This document shows positions 1 through 12,305 of a stretch of 64,000 nucleotides of DNA, piece by piece. The position numbers were made by a program, and so were the translations under genes. The notes under the pieces are model-generated. The model was not told the DNA's origin. It searched no databases and saw only the letters and a program-made list of their open reading frames with translations. Position 1 is the stretch's first letter. The number at the start of each line of letters is the position of its first letter. This stretch comes from Fasciolopsis buskii (Eukaryota; Platyhelminthes; Trematoda; Plagiorchiida; Fasciolidae), in assembly GCA_008360955.1 (NCBI GenBank), contig LUCM01000691.1, forward strand, positions 49,161 through 113,160. The letters run 5' to 3'.

Positions 1-756
1 GTCTGCACTACCAGCATTAGCAGCCGTGATAGTGTTGCTGTTGAAGAGAGAACACTTTGATACGTGAGCAGTTGCACATGTACGAAATAAATCCCCTCAC
101 TTGTACAGCGCACACCTTTGTTTGCTGATTCAAGAAACCGTGACCAAGCAGTAAAATAGGCTGTGAGCAAAACGCGCACAAGATCACTGTGGAATCATTA
201 GTTCACCCCGAGGTCAGTCTGTTCATGCGAATGGCAGCCAGATAGAAAGATAGCCCTGACGAATTCTTACTGAACGCAGTTGGTAAGCTACGTACGCAAG
301 TGTATTCACCGAGGTTGTATGTTCGTGTAACTTTGATCAGCCCCCAGCGAACCACCTATACGCACACTCGCCTTAAGACTGAATGATGTCCGTTTGACTG
401 ATCCACTTAGATTCAGCAGATATTCCGATCCTAGCCGCATTAATCACCAGTTCAAGGTTCAGCTGAGATGCTCCGCAGATATAGCAGCGACACACTTATT
501 CCACATTAGGATGGAGAACAAACCACTTCACATAAGGATTTCAATTTAATTATCTACTATGGAGCAATATAAGACGAGTGAAAGAAAATAGTACTTTCAT
601 GAGTGGTATCTTAACGCTGGTCAAAAGGATGTTTCGTTCAACTGAGTGGCACTGTGTGCAACACATCTCACGTAACTCATTAGCAAATAAAGTTCGAACT
701 CTGTTTTTTAGAATGTGTAATCCGGTAATGTGTACTCAGCAAAGATTTACATACAC
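1..756. other. No recognisable feature
   Basis: I see only AT-rich unique-looking sequence with frames under 70 codons. No tRNA-like box, coding motif or microsatellite was found. Confidence 0.5.
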
Positions 757-903
757 CAGCCGGCTATGCCCAAGCGGATAAGGTCGTGTTGTATGGAATC
801 CGCCCACTGCCTGACAACTTCTCCACTTAGCAGCTCTGTGTTGGCCACGGTTAGCTTCCTGGAAAATGATTTATATTGTTATTTCATTAATTAAGGAAGT
901 TAA
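757..903 (+). repeat. tRNA-derived SINE, family B (damaged copy)
   Basis: The A-box-like segment GCCCAAGCGGATAAGGTCGT (768-787) matches the head of better copies at 62385 and, on the minus strand, 9985. The B-box region has been lost: the sequence jumps to a short cgcccactgcc remnant. The family tail is present, with gcttcctggaaaatgattta and a run resembling ttatttcattaattaa near 880-893. The tRNA-like head suggests a Ser/Leu-type tRNA ancestor (inference). Without its B box this copy should not support polymerase III transcription. Confidence 0.6.
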
Positions 904-2823
904 AAAATGATGAAAGATCTGTTTTGCACCAGAGGCCTAATGCACTGTCCTGAAGATCAGTTTGGTTATTTTGCGTTACGATCTATGTATCAGTGTAGAA
1001 GAAGTAGCATACGCAATAGCCGCTAAAAACCACTAGAGTGGGGTTGAGAAACCAGCAACCATACCTTTTAAACTTTGGGTGGTACCGAACCACAAAGAGT
1101 TTCCCTAGGTCAGCAGGGCAACAACAAATTGCCACCTACCACCAAAGTGACCAGTGAATATGGGACTCGAAACCTCTAACGCATTCTGGGGGATGACAAA
1201 TGCGCAATTCACTCAACTACAGTCCTCACATGCATGGAAGGAATCAGCTGAATTGCCAAATCACGTAAAAGTGTTTCATGGGCATTTGGTATCCTTTACA
1301 GTGACAGGATGGTTTAGGTGCCCCCAACAATTTTCTTGAATATCAACCAGTGATTACTGACAGTTTTATGATGGAATTCGTTCATTTCGATTAGATTTCC
1401 AATAGCTGTACGATCGGGATCCCGATGACCGTTCAAAATTGGACTTGCGTTCCGATAACCTCTGAGTCTTGAACAAGTGCCAGCTCATACTTTATGTAAC
1501 TCATTTAAAATGGTTACGTAAAGCAGCCTGGGAATTAAAATGCATTCACTTATCATCCTCAGTGAACCGTCATGAAGGTTAAATTCTGTGCAGCATAGAA
1601 GGGATGTCACCTCGTCTGGATCTTGTTCCGTTTAGCTGTCCAGCCACGTTAACTCATCACATAATACCAACCAGATTGATATCTGTGTTGGATAACCGTC
1701 GTTCATCGGTGTATATAATGTTTTTGTTTTGATGGATTTAACGTGACAACCTAGTCGGTTAGAGCATTTTCCCAGTAAAATAAAACGGATTCATCGGATG
1801 TGTTTGATTCGAACTTTTGGATACAGAAAATGTAAGATAACTTTCCTGTGAGCACACTTCAACGGAGCGCGCCCCGTAACCAAACCTGGCTTTTTAGATA
1901 TTGGGGATATGCACACACGTGACGCTCTACTACCGTGGTTTAATTGGGTATCTATTTCAATGTAGTTCGGCGATGTGGCCTGATGAACTTCAACAGTACC
2001 CAGTTGAATATAGACCAGTGGTTTTGCGCTGCTTCTCACGTTCGACTTGCCATCATGACTCATTCCGTCTGTATGACAACATTTGACTGCAAAATAAACA
2101 AACGGACAGGCAAGCCGGGAAGAAAGACAGACACGCTAAAACCACACACTTAAAAAAGCCGTAATACATACCTCACCTCGGATTTTGTAGTAGTAGCAAA
2201 AATCAGCAAATATCAGATTACAAACCACAAGTTTTTCTCCATGTTTGTGGTTTATGGTTTGACTTCGCATTGGACTCACCATTCACTTGATACAGGTACT
2301 CGCCCGACTACAGGAAAAGAAGCAGATATTCTACCTAAATGGGACTAAGCCTTTATCAACTTCCGCAAATCTGAGTTCCTCAATAGAATTTACCAAAGAG
2401 CTTACTTTTCATGCCACTTTAGGTGGCTTGGGAAAAATTTAAAAAATCGACTTAAGTATGGGAAAGTTGTATCGTCAGATACGAGTATCATGATAGTAGT
2501 TCCTTGATCGGCGAAAAGGTTAGAGTTCTGGTAAAGTGACGGTATAACAGGGAGCAAACAACAGCTCGTTGTTACACTGGAATCTACTAAACATGAGGGA
2601 ACTTGATCAAGTAGCTGGTCTCATCGGAAGTAGCCTTCTGACGAGGAATTCGTTTATCGACGACTGACTTGCACTATCATCCAAAAAACAAACAAAATCG
2701 TGTTGCCCCTGCTTGGCTGGCTTCTCTTCGCGCTCCAATTCTCACGTACGGATCTCAGGCCGTCCATTCAATCGTACGCTTGGAAAGAACCAGACTAGAG
2801 TTTCGCTCCCATTAGAGCTCATC
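904..2823. other. No recognisable gene
   Basis: Overlapping frames of 60-90 codons at 1791-2153 lie on both strands and show no motif. Nothing else was recognised. Confidence 0.45.
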
Positions 2824-2895
2824 ACTCCCCGGAGTTCGATCTCGGGGCTTCCCAACTAGAAGGCGTGTGCGCCACCATTGTGCCACCCGCTTCCC
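2824..2895 (-). repeat. tRNA-like SINE fragment
   Basis: Read on the minus strand, a head like GGGTGGCACAATGG is followed about 40 bases later by GAGATCGAACTCCGGGG. Together they look like a polymerase III A box and B box with a T-arm stem. No body of a known family follows, so this is a tRNA-derived fragment or a very old SINE. A functional tRNA is unlikely because I could not fold a convincing acceptor stem. Confidence 0.4.
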
Positions 2896-3139
2896 ACACG
2901 AGCTCGTCAGAGTTGGCTATGAAATTTTGTTCATATGGCTTCCTTGATGACAACCAAAAGACTTCAGCAGCTTGCAAAAAGCAGCGAAGCAGAAAACTCC
3001 GAAAGGGTCTGAGTAAACCAGCGCATTTGCGGATGCACCATATGCCACTGCCCACATCCGCGGGCTATTTAATGTAAACAGGTACAGTTAAAAGAACAGA
3101 ATGGTAACATAGTCGTTGACTAGGAGAAAAATGTGTTCG

Positions 3140-3348
3140 CAGAGGGAGATTAGATGGTTTCATTAGATTATTCACCATCTGATATCATCGCCCAACTCGC
3201 CATTAAGAAACCATGGAAGCAAAGTGCACTTGTTGCATCCTTGTTAGGAATCGTTAGCAGTGCATGTCCACCGCGCCCAAATTGGAACGCAAACCTGGGA
3301 CGAACGGTTTTCAGTGAAGCGCCTTAGCTATTGTGCTACCAGGGAGAG
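3140..3348 (-). repeat. tRNA-derived SINE, family A (near full length, old)
   Basis: Read on the minus strand this runs from a tRNA-like head (GGTAGCACAATAGCTAAGGC, then the B-box region CCCAGGTTTGCGTTCC) into the family A body: cgcggtggacatgcactgct, gattcctaacaaggatg, gcttccatggtttctt and gatgatatcagatggtgaat. The same order occurs at 19375 and 44548 on the plus strand. Divergence from those copies is clear, so it is an older insertion. Confidence 0.8.
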
Positions 3349-4479
3349 ACTCAACGGTTTGTTGAACTTCATCCGTCACTGATTAGAAATAAAAGTGATC
3401 GGGTGTGCGCATTCTTTAATATCCACCTCTTACTAGGCTAAAAAATTGGTCCCATTCGGTGAAAACCAAACAGCAATCGTTTCAGCCAGATACTTCGGTT
3501 GACCGAAAGCTTTCACTAGACGAGTTGTGACATGTCGCGGTTGGGGGAAAATTTTCTAATCAGCTCATAACAAACCGGTATGGAATACCTCATTGTGGAG
3601 CTTGAGCAAACAGTTTATTCTCACTAAAGTGGTTGAAGTGTAACGTGAAGGTATGAAATGCGAATGACGCATGACAAGTATGATGAACATCAGAGGTAGT
3701 ACACAATTATGGATGGCCGGGCAGGGAAGTACCGTGCACACATAACTAACGAACTTCATTAACTCCAAAATCGGTCATGTGTTTCCGAGAGAATTTTGTC
3801 TAGCCATCCATTGGCAAAATAAACTGCTGACAAAACAGCACCCCGATAGACGCCAAATATTTGGTCACATTTAGACAATCGAAGCACAACACATACGAAC
3901 GAGAATACAAGGTGAATTAGTGAGATGAAACAAGGTGGAATCTCATGTTTACGGATTTTGTTGGAAATTTGTACTTGTGGAAACAGCTTTGTTTCACTGC
4001 ATAATTATTTTCGCTAGATACGACCTTATTTATTCTGTTTGTCAAGTAAACCCCCTCACTGATAGTGTCCATTGTGGGTACGCTCCCATACATTTTATTT
4101 CATGATCACCGAATTCATTTACTGTTTAGGTTACTTGTTTTATGTCGCACGAATACATACACACCCATAACGAGCCAGAACATAGAATTCATCGTGCACT
4201 CTTGCGAGATCGGTATTTACTGGGCGTAAGCTGTGTGCATAGGAAAAATCTGCGCACTGTTTGATGTGAAAGATGATTGTTCAAAAATACATCATTCCCA
4301 CAAAAGCTGAAAATTTGTCTTTGCTTTTGATATAGAAATTAGGGATTTTAAATATTAGATTGTAATGTGGATGAGATTTGCTCAAGATGTTTGCAATGAT
4401 TGCGCTTGAAGTTAATATACGTAATTCTGCCGGTTCCAATAATTAGAGGATTCCGATTATCAGCAGACACGGGACTGAC
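3349..4479. other. No recognisable feature
   Basis: AT-rich sequence with a 67-codon minus-strand frame at 3565-3768 that carries no motif. Nothing else was seen. Confidence 0.45.
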
Positions 4480-4740
4480 TTCTACCCAAACCACACGATC
4501 GAAGACCACGAGAAGACCACAGCAGCCGGGAGGCACTTTCGAGTTTTGTTTACAACTCATACGTTTATATGCAAAATAGGAGATATCCTGATTGGTGGGG
4601 TGAATTCCATCCAATGGCTTTCGAGGAATGTTTGAATTTCACGACCGCTTGTCCTCACGGTTCTTATTGGTTGGTTGTCTGGGCAGGGTAGCGTGAAGCT
4701 GTACCGGACTACATTATGTAACTCCCAATTAGACTCCCCA
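4480..4740 (+). repeat. Interspersed repeat family C, copy 1
   Basis: The segment gtttatatgcaaaatagga, then cctgattggtgg, then a gaatgtttgaatttcacgac block, then cttattggttggttgtctgg, and gtgaagctgtaccggact recurs in the same order near 22905, 23990 and, inverted, 25385-25555. Upstream similarity (cagccgggaggcac compared with cagccggaagatac) extends the unit to roughly 300 bp. I see no coding capacity or tRNA head, so the class is unknown: a non-autonomous element or the 3' part of a larger one. Confidence 0.65.
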
Positions 4741-4989
4741 CAATTACCCCAGTTATTTTTCTGATGTTCACAGCTTTCATAAGATTTGATTTGTAATGAA
4801 ATCACATATTTAGTAATTAGTTCGGAAGACTTGGCATTAGCATTATCAGATGGCGACCATGTAGACGGTAACAACTCTTTCAACGGGGGCGGGTGTTTTT
4901 CAATATGCATAACGTGAAATGCAGTACAGTTGCTAAATCCTATGGTCAAAAAACATACCATAGTGCAAGGAGAGGAAGTGAGGGAAGCA

Positions 4990-5990
4990 TTCTCTTATAA
5001 GCCAGTTCACTGATCCTGATCCTGAAGAGTAAAGGGTTGTACGTGTGTGGGGGGAGTGTAGAAGTCCGGGAGGAAAAAGACGATCGGAAGAAGTATGAAA
5101 CCAGACACCGGGAACTCGATAAGAGTGACCAGCTGCCTGTGTGCGATAAGAGCAGGAAAAGGCTACCGAAACAGGAGCTGCTGACAGAAGTTCCGAAGAA
5201 CAAAAGAGTAATATCGGTAGAAAGCGAATAGCGAATCAGCTGCCCGATGATGGGTCAGTGACTGCAAAGTAGATATTACTGAAAGATCATCGATCAGCCG
5301 GAGGGACTTTCGATGAAGTCGATCAAAGAAGGGGAAAGCGAAGTAGATGAAACCCAACCCCTGCGTGACTGCAGCATTCAAGAACGGAGCAGATTTGAGC
5401 TTTGTATGGCAGAGATGAGCTAGAGCGAAGAAAAGTCTGGTATGGAAGAGGAAGACAACTTGACGAGCACAAGGAAGAACCAGTGGATAAGCCCAGAGGA
5501 GAAACAGAATCTGCAAAACCCGAAATGGAAGAATCAAAAGACAGATGTAGGGAGAACGAATGACGTTTCGAGGAAATTGAAAGAAAAGAGGCTCTGGAAG
5601 CATTAAAAGTGACGTGGCTTTTAGAGTCCTAGAAACAGATGTGTCCAAAATCGGAATTTGCGATACATCGGCGACATGACGGTCACGATCGATGTTAGTG
5701 TTTGCATGACGAAAAATGTGTGGGCAAGGCAGAAATGCAGAGCGACGTAATCGTCAAAAGAATGGTAGTGGCCGGAAGGTAATTAATGAATATATAAAAG
5801 GAGGTGGACGGAAGTTCTGAGCGTTGGGTAGCGTCAGCATTTACAGGAAGTGGCTGAGACAAAACTCTTTCGCCGCCGACAGAGATGGTTCGCTTACTGA
5901 GGGAGCCGGGGCAAATCGGAATGCCGGTAATTTTGCCAGAAGGCCTCCAATTCAAACGCGACCGAAAACCATCGACATGTCAAAGGAGAC
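4990..5990 (+). pseudogene. Purine-rich, Lys/Glu-rich broken frame; possible retroelement Gag relic
   Basis: The plus strand is strongly purine-rich for about 700 bases. It reads in fragments rich in Lys, Glu, Arg and Asp, for example 5037-5231 (64 codons, dominated by KxxE/RK runs) and a stretch from about 5312. The 161-codon minus-strand frame at 5163-5648 is the hydrophobic mirror of this composition and is not taken as a gene. Near 5925-6075 broken frames read Arg/Pro-rich and then a spaced His-Cys-Cys pattern (HVKGDC followed about 12 residues on by LCFISG). That would fit a decayed zinc knuckle of an LTR-retrotransposon Gag. This is inference; no single frame covers it. A chance purine tract or a decayed host exon remains possible. 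Confidence 0.25.
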
Positions 5991-6119
5991 TGTGAGGTGA
6001 TGCTTGTTTGGTCAACAAGGCTATGTTTTATATCGGGACCAAATGATGTAAGGAGTGTATCGGAAAATCGACGAGCCGTGTATTGGTTTTAATTGTGAAT
6101 GATATAATGTTAATAACAG

Positions 6120-6190
6120 CGTTGTTGTTAGATGTAATGCGCCAACGTTTCGACTACTGTGGGTAATCTTTCTCGATGTTTTCACCTAGT
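6120..6190 (-). ncRNA. Hammerhead-ribozyme-like motif (decayed), minus strand
   Basis: On the minus strand, GAUUAC-CCACA-GUAGUC forms a six-pair stem II directly followed by the conserved GAAA and CGUUGGCG, a plausible two-pair stem III with a UUGG loop. The box that should read CUGAUGA before stem II reads instead about AUCGAGAA, so catalysis is unlikely. Its proximity to the PLE fragment at 6.4-7.2 kb suits a PLE origin. Confidence 0.35.
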
Positions 6191-6429
6191 GAAACAAGAT
6201 TTTACGTCGATTCAGCTTTTCTATTCTCTTTTAAGCTGGTGGGAACGAAATATATCGATTTATAGCAGTGACCGAATGATTAGTGAGTAGAAATTCAGAA
6301 CAGCGATCGGGCTTTATTTCACAGAGACCACTGCATCTCTCCGTGTTTGTCAATTGAAACTGACCAGGAGTGCAAATCAAGGGCCAATAGATCGCACTTT
6401 GAAAGAAGAAATTAGATTCATACTGACGG

Positions 6430-7165
6430 CAGCTCAGTAGTCCTTCGTCTTCGAGAAATGAAAGCAGTTATTCGGGGTAAGAGTTTTAACTGCTTTGGAA
6501 ATAACAGATATGAGGGAATTTTCAAAGTTCTGTGAGCACCGAGTTTGGCGTTTAGGTCGCAAACGTTTCATTACCACTCTAATTGACATCATCCATGCGT
6601 GGGCAACCACCGTTCTGTTCGGTTGTATTGAAAGTAACGCTTCCCCATAGTAGGTCGGCATTGCAGGTTGCTATGGTTTCGGCATTGAACTAGCAATGTT
6701 ATTAACTTTGGCATTGTTGTTAATGTAGTTCTGAGATGCTTTTTAACTAAAAATAGTGTTAGATATTACAAGCTTGAAATGGCTCCGCTTCTGCCGAACT
6801 CTGAAAATTCGACGTCGACTAATCCATTTCAATTTTGCACTTTACTAGCTTGTATATTTGGTCCAGTTCAATATGCTTGTTGGCGGAATTTGTCAACAAG
6901 TGCCAAGCTTTCAGAAATCTTCTTGAATATCTTGTGTTCGCTTAATCCACCACGGAAACCGTGTCCAGGTTGAATGCATGTCATTCCTGACCTGCATAGA
7001 CCGATATTAGTGGAGGAGGACCATGTATTCTGTGGCAAGTTTGTGTTCATGCATTTGTGTAGCAAATATCCTTTCGGTTTGATCGATGTAGCTCAGCGCT
7101 CACAGAACTTCGAAAATTCCCCAATTGAGCTGCAGAACACACCAATATTCGAAGTCGTTAAAAAG
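6430..7165 (-). mobile_element. Penelope-like element fragment, rearranged
   Basis: Positions 6700-6975 are clearly related to the PLE arm at 32690-32880, sharing gttagatattacaagcttga and the tttcaat-ttgcactttactag block. They continue through a segment whose reverse complement appears at 33280-33365 (accacggtttccgtgg, then cgaacacaagatattcaaga). The coding sense is therefore the minus strand: 6868-7065 keeps 65 codons including GLSEHKIFKKISESLALVDKF. The ends are inverted relative to each other: 6512-6543 reads gagggaattttcaaagttct and 7091-7122 is its near reverse complement. No GIY-YIG core survives here. It is a decayed copy with inverted pseudo-LTR ends like the element at 32.4 kb. Confidence 0.65.
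6556..6603 (-). ncRNA. Hammerhead-like remnant in PLE end
   Basis: On the minus strand GAAACG-UUUG-CG follows a GGUAAU half-stem, in the same place as the motif at 32500-32556. The first box reads UGGAUGA instead of CUGAUGA, stem II is mispaired and the cleavage triplet is ACC. It is a non-functional relic. Confidence 0.35.
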
Positions 7166-9232
7166 TGAGGGAAATTGTCGATAGTTGTAAGAGTCGGAAG
7201 GATCGCCGCATGTAGGAATAGAGAATATCATGGTGTTTCTTAGAGGTTAGAAGGGTAAAACGTTTTACGGAAAGGCAGAAGAGACGATGTAACAGAGGCG
7301 CTAACTCAGGGACACACATTTTAAAGACGATGAGTGGAATACCATCCGGACCGGATGGTTTGGAGACGTTCAGAGGAACACAGTGCTTAATGAATCTTCC
7401 TAGTGCTAATGCGAGTTAGGAATAGAGTGGAAGAGAAAGAAGCTAGATGTGGGATAATTGTGGGAAGTGGAATTGGAGACAAACCGGGAAGTAGAAACCT
7501 CGGCATTCAAGTGTGGTTCTCAAACAAGGTTACCAGAGGAATTACAGATGGGGGGTGAATTGGAAGAGCAGAAACTATGGGAGGCCGATTTAAAAAGGAC
7601 TAAAATTTTCGGCTACCGGTGGCAGATAAGACTAACTATTCTGTTTTGCAGCAAACGAACAGCCTTTTGGCTCTATCTATAGTTGCTGAACATAGGCTTC
7701 TAGCATACAGGAAGATAAGGTGGGAAGCAAGAATAGGCTAGCGACGACAGAAGCGAAACGTTAGGCTCTTCGAACGTACAGCATGATCGTATGCGTGAAT
7801 ACATCACTCGAGGTTGTTTGATTTGTACAACTGTGGAATACAAAGATCAATGCCTCAAAGAACAATATCGATAAAATTGGAAACGGGTGTGGAAACGTCC
7901 AAAGTAAATCAACAGTCATTCTATATACAGAAAGCTAAGAATTTGCGGAAATCGTCACAGTCGGCTGAGATATGACTCCTAAATGTGTGCCTTGAGTAGA
8001 GTGGACTGTTTCGGGGATTAAATTCACGGATGGTGTAGTGACACAATGGTTCGATGAGCCAGGAGAAGGAAGAATGGAAATATTTTTTGAAATCTTATGT
8101 GATTTTGAAGGTCATGATTGCCTGTTTTTTCTCTTTACAGTGTAGTGGGCCATAACGGGAAAGGGGACAAACCCAATCCATTACACCCATATGCAAAATA
8201 TACATAAAAACGAGAACACAGATGGTGAATAACTGAGTGACAAAAATAAAGGATTTCCGTTAGTTTGATCCTTATGGTTACTAGTGGAAATGGGTTGTAA
8301 CCGTCAGTCTGCTTGAAGACCTCAGTACCTTTCGGGACACTTCTTATCTTACACGCAGTGCATGACCTTTAGTCAACATTACTCACTTCAGATCATGAGT
8401 GAGTGTCGCTTCACTTATCAACTGATAAGTCACCAAGCCCTTGGATATCGGAGGTGTCCAATGCAAATTACAAAGGATTTTTTGCATGTCTACAACTGTT
8501 TTGCAATCCCACAAAATAAATTTTATGAGGCTAGCATTGGGTATCTTATGTTATGTTATATTACGTGCTCCACCAACCAATGCATTCGATCTGTCCGAGG
8601 TGGGAAGAACTGTTATATTTTTGTCCGAATACTACACATCATTGGATATGTTGGTCCTCTTTCTCCCTTTTAGGCCATAGGTGTCACAGTAGTAAAAGTA
8701 TACTAGTGTGACTTATACCCATTGGATGATAATTCATTTGTACGTCACTTGTTTTATTTCGATATACTATTGCAAAGACTGCTGAATAAATGTTTAACAA
8801 ACAGTGCTTTTTGTTTTCTCGTCATTTGTTTTCCTTGATTACACTAGGCTTAGGGCGAACGACTCGGCACTGTGTTTGGATTGGTCATTAACTGGCCAGT
8901 CACGTGTACTTAGACATGCATTTGATTTGGGCGTGTCACTATTCGTTACTTTGTTTTGTCACCTCTCAGCTTTGGCCTATAATAAAATAAACTTTAAAGC
9001 GGACTACAGCTTAGAAAACCAGCCTTCATAGTGGTTACGCATCAATAACTTATCCATCACCTTGGCCACCGCACTCCACTGAATTGCAAACTTTTACATG
9101 GAGGCTAAAATTTATTTTGGGCTCAACTTCGGTCAGAAAAGAAGGGGTTTTCACTAATCAACAAGCCTTTATTTCAATTTGTGATAGTTTTTACCAAAAA
9201 TTTGGTGTGAGGGAAGAGGGGAGGGGTCTAGA
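7166..9232. other. No confident gene; possible tiny RT-like scrap at 7330-7370
   Basis: At 7330-7370 the plus strand reads MSGIPSGPDGLET, which resembles the GPDG motif upstream of LINE reverse transcriptase domains. Stops follow at once and no other RT block was seen. Two overlapping plus-strand frames at 8362-8680 (103 and 79 codons) have no motif. A further short frame lies at 8804-9031. Confidence 0.3.
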
Positions 9233-9405
9233 ACCGAATCCTCCTTCCTCCGATCAATGATGGTCTTAGGCTCTCAACCTAAAGGTCAAGGGTTCGAGCC
9301 TTTCTGCCGCCAGTGGGCTTCGAAATTTGGCAGCCCTTTGTTGACCGAAGCCCATCCCTAAAAGCGATGCGTATTTTTGTTTCATTAATGAAAAAAGTAA
9401 AATCG
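9233..9405 (+). repeat. tRNA-derived SINE, family B
   Basis: A tRNA-like stretch (ggctctcaacctaaaggtca then the B box GGGTTCGAGCC at 9290-9300) leads into tgccgccagtgggctt, a middle part with ggcagccctttgttgacc, and the tail gtttcattaatgaaaaaagt. This is the order seen in the copy at 62385. The A-box half is degenerate. Confidence 0.65.
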
Positions 9406-9824
9406 TATACTGGGGTTACTTGTTATCCTGTTACTGAGGAATTGTGATTCTTCGCACACCAAAGGGTAACACAGAAACGGTTTCCTCTTTTCGAAAAGTG
9501 TGCGAGTGAATCCACTTTGACCGTCACATTGTATTTGGTAAACAGCATCAAGTCCTTAAACATTTTGCACCAAAGTGAATAAAACCATAATTGTTTTTTT
9601 GATGGAAGACCCAGATTGTCGGACAGCTCCAGTTATTGGCTGAAATAAAAGCGAAGTTTTTTTTCGCTTAGTTACAATGGAAGTATTGAGAAATTCTTAT
9701 ACACGCATTTAAACGTGTAAAACTTATAAAAATTGGTTTAAATAGCGTCTGTGATTGCTTTATCTAGTCCTCAATAGTTCATTCCGCGCTCGAGTACAAA
9801 TTAATCTGTGATCTTCCACTTCCT

Positions 9825-9987
9825 TCTTTAATAATGAAATAGAAGTGCACATCATTTTCAGGAAGGAGGCCGCGGCCGGTATAGGGTTGCCAAGTGGGGA
9901 AGTTGAGGGGCGGTGCGAGGACCCGAATCCGCGACATTTACGCCCAAACACCACGACCTTATCCACTTGGCCACCGCTACCCAGGAC
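9825..9987 (-). repeat. tRNA-derived SINE, family B (well preserved head)
   Basis: On the minus strand it starts GGTAGCGGTGGCCAAGTGGA (A box) TAAGGTCGTGGTGTTTGG, continues to the B box GATTCGGGTCC region and the caccgcccctcaacttcccc junction, and ends in the tail cttcctgaaaatgatgtgca and a tatttcattattaaa run. The A box and spacing look like a Ser/Leu-type tRNA. The 68-codon frame over it is incidental. Confidence 0.75.
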
Positions 9988-12305
9988 CTGATGATTCCTA
10001 ACAAATCATGATATAAATGTTGTACCTATTTCCTCACAGCTAGCAATGGTGGGAAAACAGCTAAGATTTAAAGACAAATTCGCCAGTTACGTTAAATCAT
10101 TTGTTCAGTTTGTTAATACACATAGACCATTTGTAAAACCGATGGCCAATTATTCGCTGGACAGAATGACCATGCGAAAGCTCCACTGAACTTTTGTGTT
10201 TCCAAGATTTGTAATTTGCATTCGACAATCACTTTTCTGACCAAGTTTAGTCTTGCGTTGGTTTAATTTCCTTCATACAATTTGTTCTAGATTGTAGTCG
10301 TTTTACCAGTCGTAAATAGCAACTTACTGGCAAGATGTAACACGCACGCTGGCGTGACACAAAGGACAATCTGACCCTACCTCAGACTGATTTGTCCACA
10401 GGCTAGCATAAAGCACTATGATGCCATTCTACCTTTCCTTTATCTCATCCCTCGGGGCAACTGACACTTCTGATAGGCGGATGGAAGCCATATCATTTTA
10501 GAGGTAAGAAAGGAGCTTCCGGAACGCCATATGTCCTTACTATGAAGACCTAATTCAGCGATAATTGAAAGCCTCTAAGTAGATTAGAGTACAATAAAAC
10601 TTGCTAGTAACGGGCTGGTTCCAATAAGTAACCTAATGAGAACTCGTGCGGTTCTATATCACTCCCAGTTTCAAGGTCACAGTTATCAGTAGATTTCCTG
10701 CACTGAGAAATATACCTGAATAAAAAGAAGTTAGATGAACCAAACACTGCAGAGTATCTTTTGCTAAAGCTCTCTTTCGCTGAAGCTTCGACACAGTAAT
10801 GGGATGTCTAAAAAGTAGACTGTCTCGAAAGAAACCTAATATTAAGATGTCCACTTGACGAGTATTATCTGACCCATTGCATACAACTTTGTTGGAAAAT
10901 TTGAAGGTATCACCACCCAACTAGCGTCCGCTATCCAGTATAAGGGACACAATCCTTTTACTGCGCTTATCAGGGGAATTGGTCTGTAGCAAAACCAGAG
11001 TACTTTGTTCCGGTTCTATTCACGAACAAGTAATACGCTCAAAGCAACTTCAACCATCCCTCTCTATCTATACCTCTCGTTCTCAGATCCTTCGGATGAC
11101 GTTGATTTCCGTCACTAAACTAGGAAAATGCCCTTTTCAAAGGTGGTGCCATAACCCAGTACACACACCCATTTACGATTGTATAGCGTCACGAAATCTA
11201 CGTGATTAGTCACGAAGCCAAACGGCTATATGTGAAACTAGGTGGCCAGAAGTATTTCCTTAGGCATTTACCAATAATGAGTAAATTATTCCATCAAACA
11301 GTCATTCATTCATTCAATCAATCAATCAGCCTAGTTGCTTACATCTCTGTTTATAGAACTTCTCAGTAACTTCGACATATTTTGGTCGCCGGCTTTTTAT
11401 TCGAACAGAATTACCACACATGAAGACGAGATTGTTTACCTTATCATTATAAGATTTCGTAGTCACGTCCGTGGTTTGAAAAAGAGGAAATTTGCTCGAT
11501 ACGGTGAATGAACAAACTAGGGGAATGTGCATGATCACGTGAGTCATGCAAGATCAGGCGAATGAAAATTTTGAAAATTCTGTGCTTGTGTATACGTAAG
11601 TGGTCGTATCTGCGTGTGTGCGAGTTGCATTTTTCAACGATGAAGGTGATAAAATGATTCACCTAAGGAAGCCACACAACTCTCGTGGAAAAAACTTATA
11701 CTTTCTTGTTCAGTTTGTGTGTGCGCATGTGCTTGCGTTTGAGTGGTGGTTGGTGTTTCCAGATGAACAGCGTAGACTAACCGGATTCGGACACAGAGGT
11801 CAACGGCCAAATGTTTAAACCTCCACTTATATTACTAAGGTCTTGGCGAAAATCATGCAACAAGCGTCGTGTGAGCAATTTCCACTCAAGTAGATGACAT
11901 CACAGGGAAGCAGATACTTGCATTCATGTTCCTTTTACCCACCAAGAATGGGCAAATCTTCTAGGTAATACGTGGCATGCTTCGAAGTTATCTACTGAGC
12001 AAATAGGTTAGGAATTCAGTCGACTTCCCACTTGGGTCATCGTATGTGCATCCCAACCATGAGTCATCACGAGCTCGTTAGGAAGAACGAAGTGAGATTA
12101 ATTCACAGCACTTTGGAGCGTGTATTCCTAGGAATCCAACAACAGTAAACAGTGATTCACGATGGTCTCACTACTATCGTTCAGTAATATTTTGATCATT
12201 TCGATGTGTCACCCGGGACATCCTAGATGAAATTGCTTTTACTTCACACTCCAAGAAGCTTTAGGATTTCGAAGTCAGTATTTATTGAACAAGTAACTCC
12301 TTTAA
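9988..12305. other. No recognisable gene
   Basis: Short frames only (under 90 codons), including 10654-10920 on the minus strand (88 codons, no domain recognised). A small tetranucleotide run (attc/aatc) lies at 11303-11333. Confidence 0.45.

Noticed and set aside
5163..5648. 161-codon hydrophobic minus-strand frame as a membrane-protein gene
   Set aside because: It mirrors a purine-rich tract on the other strand; Phe/Leu richness follows from base composition and there is no domain or helix pattern typical of transporters.
7330..7370. R2-like reverse transcriptase start (SGPDG)
   Set aside because: It is a single short motif followed by stops; no other RT block is present downstream.
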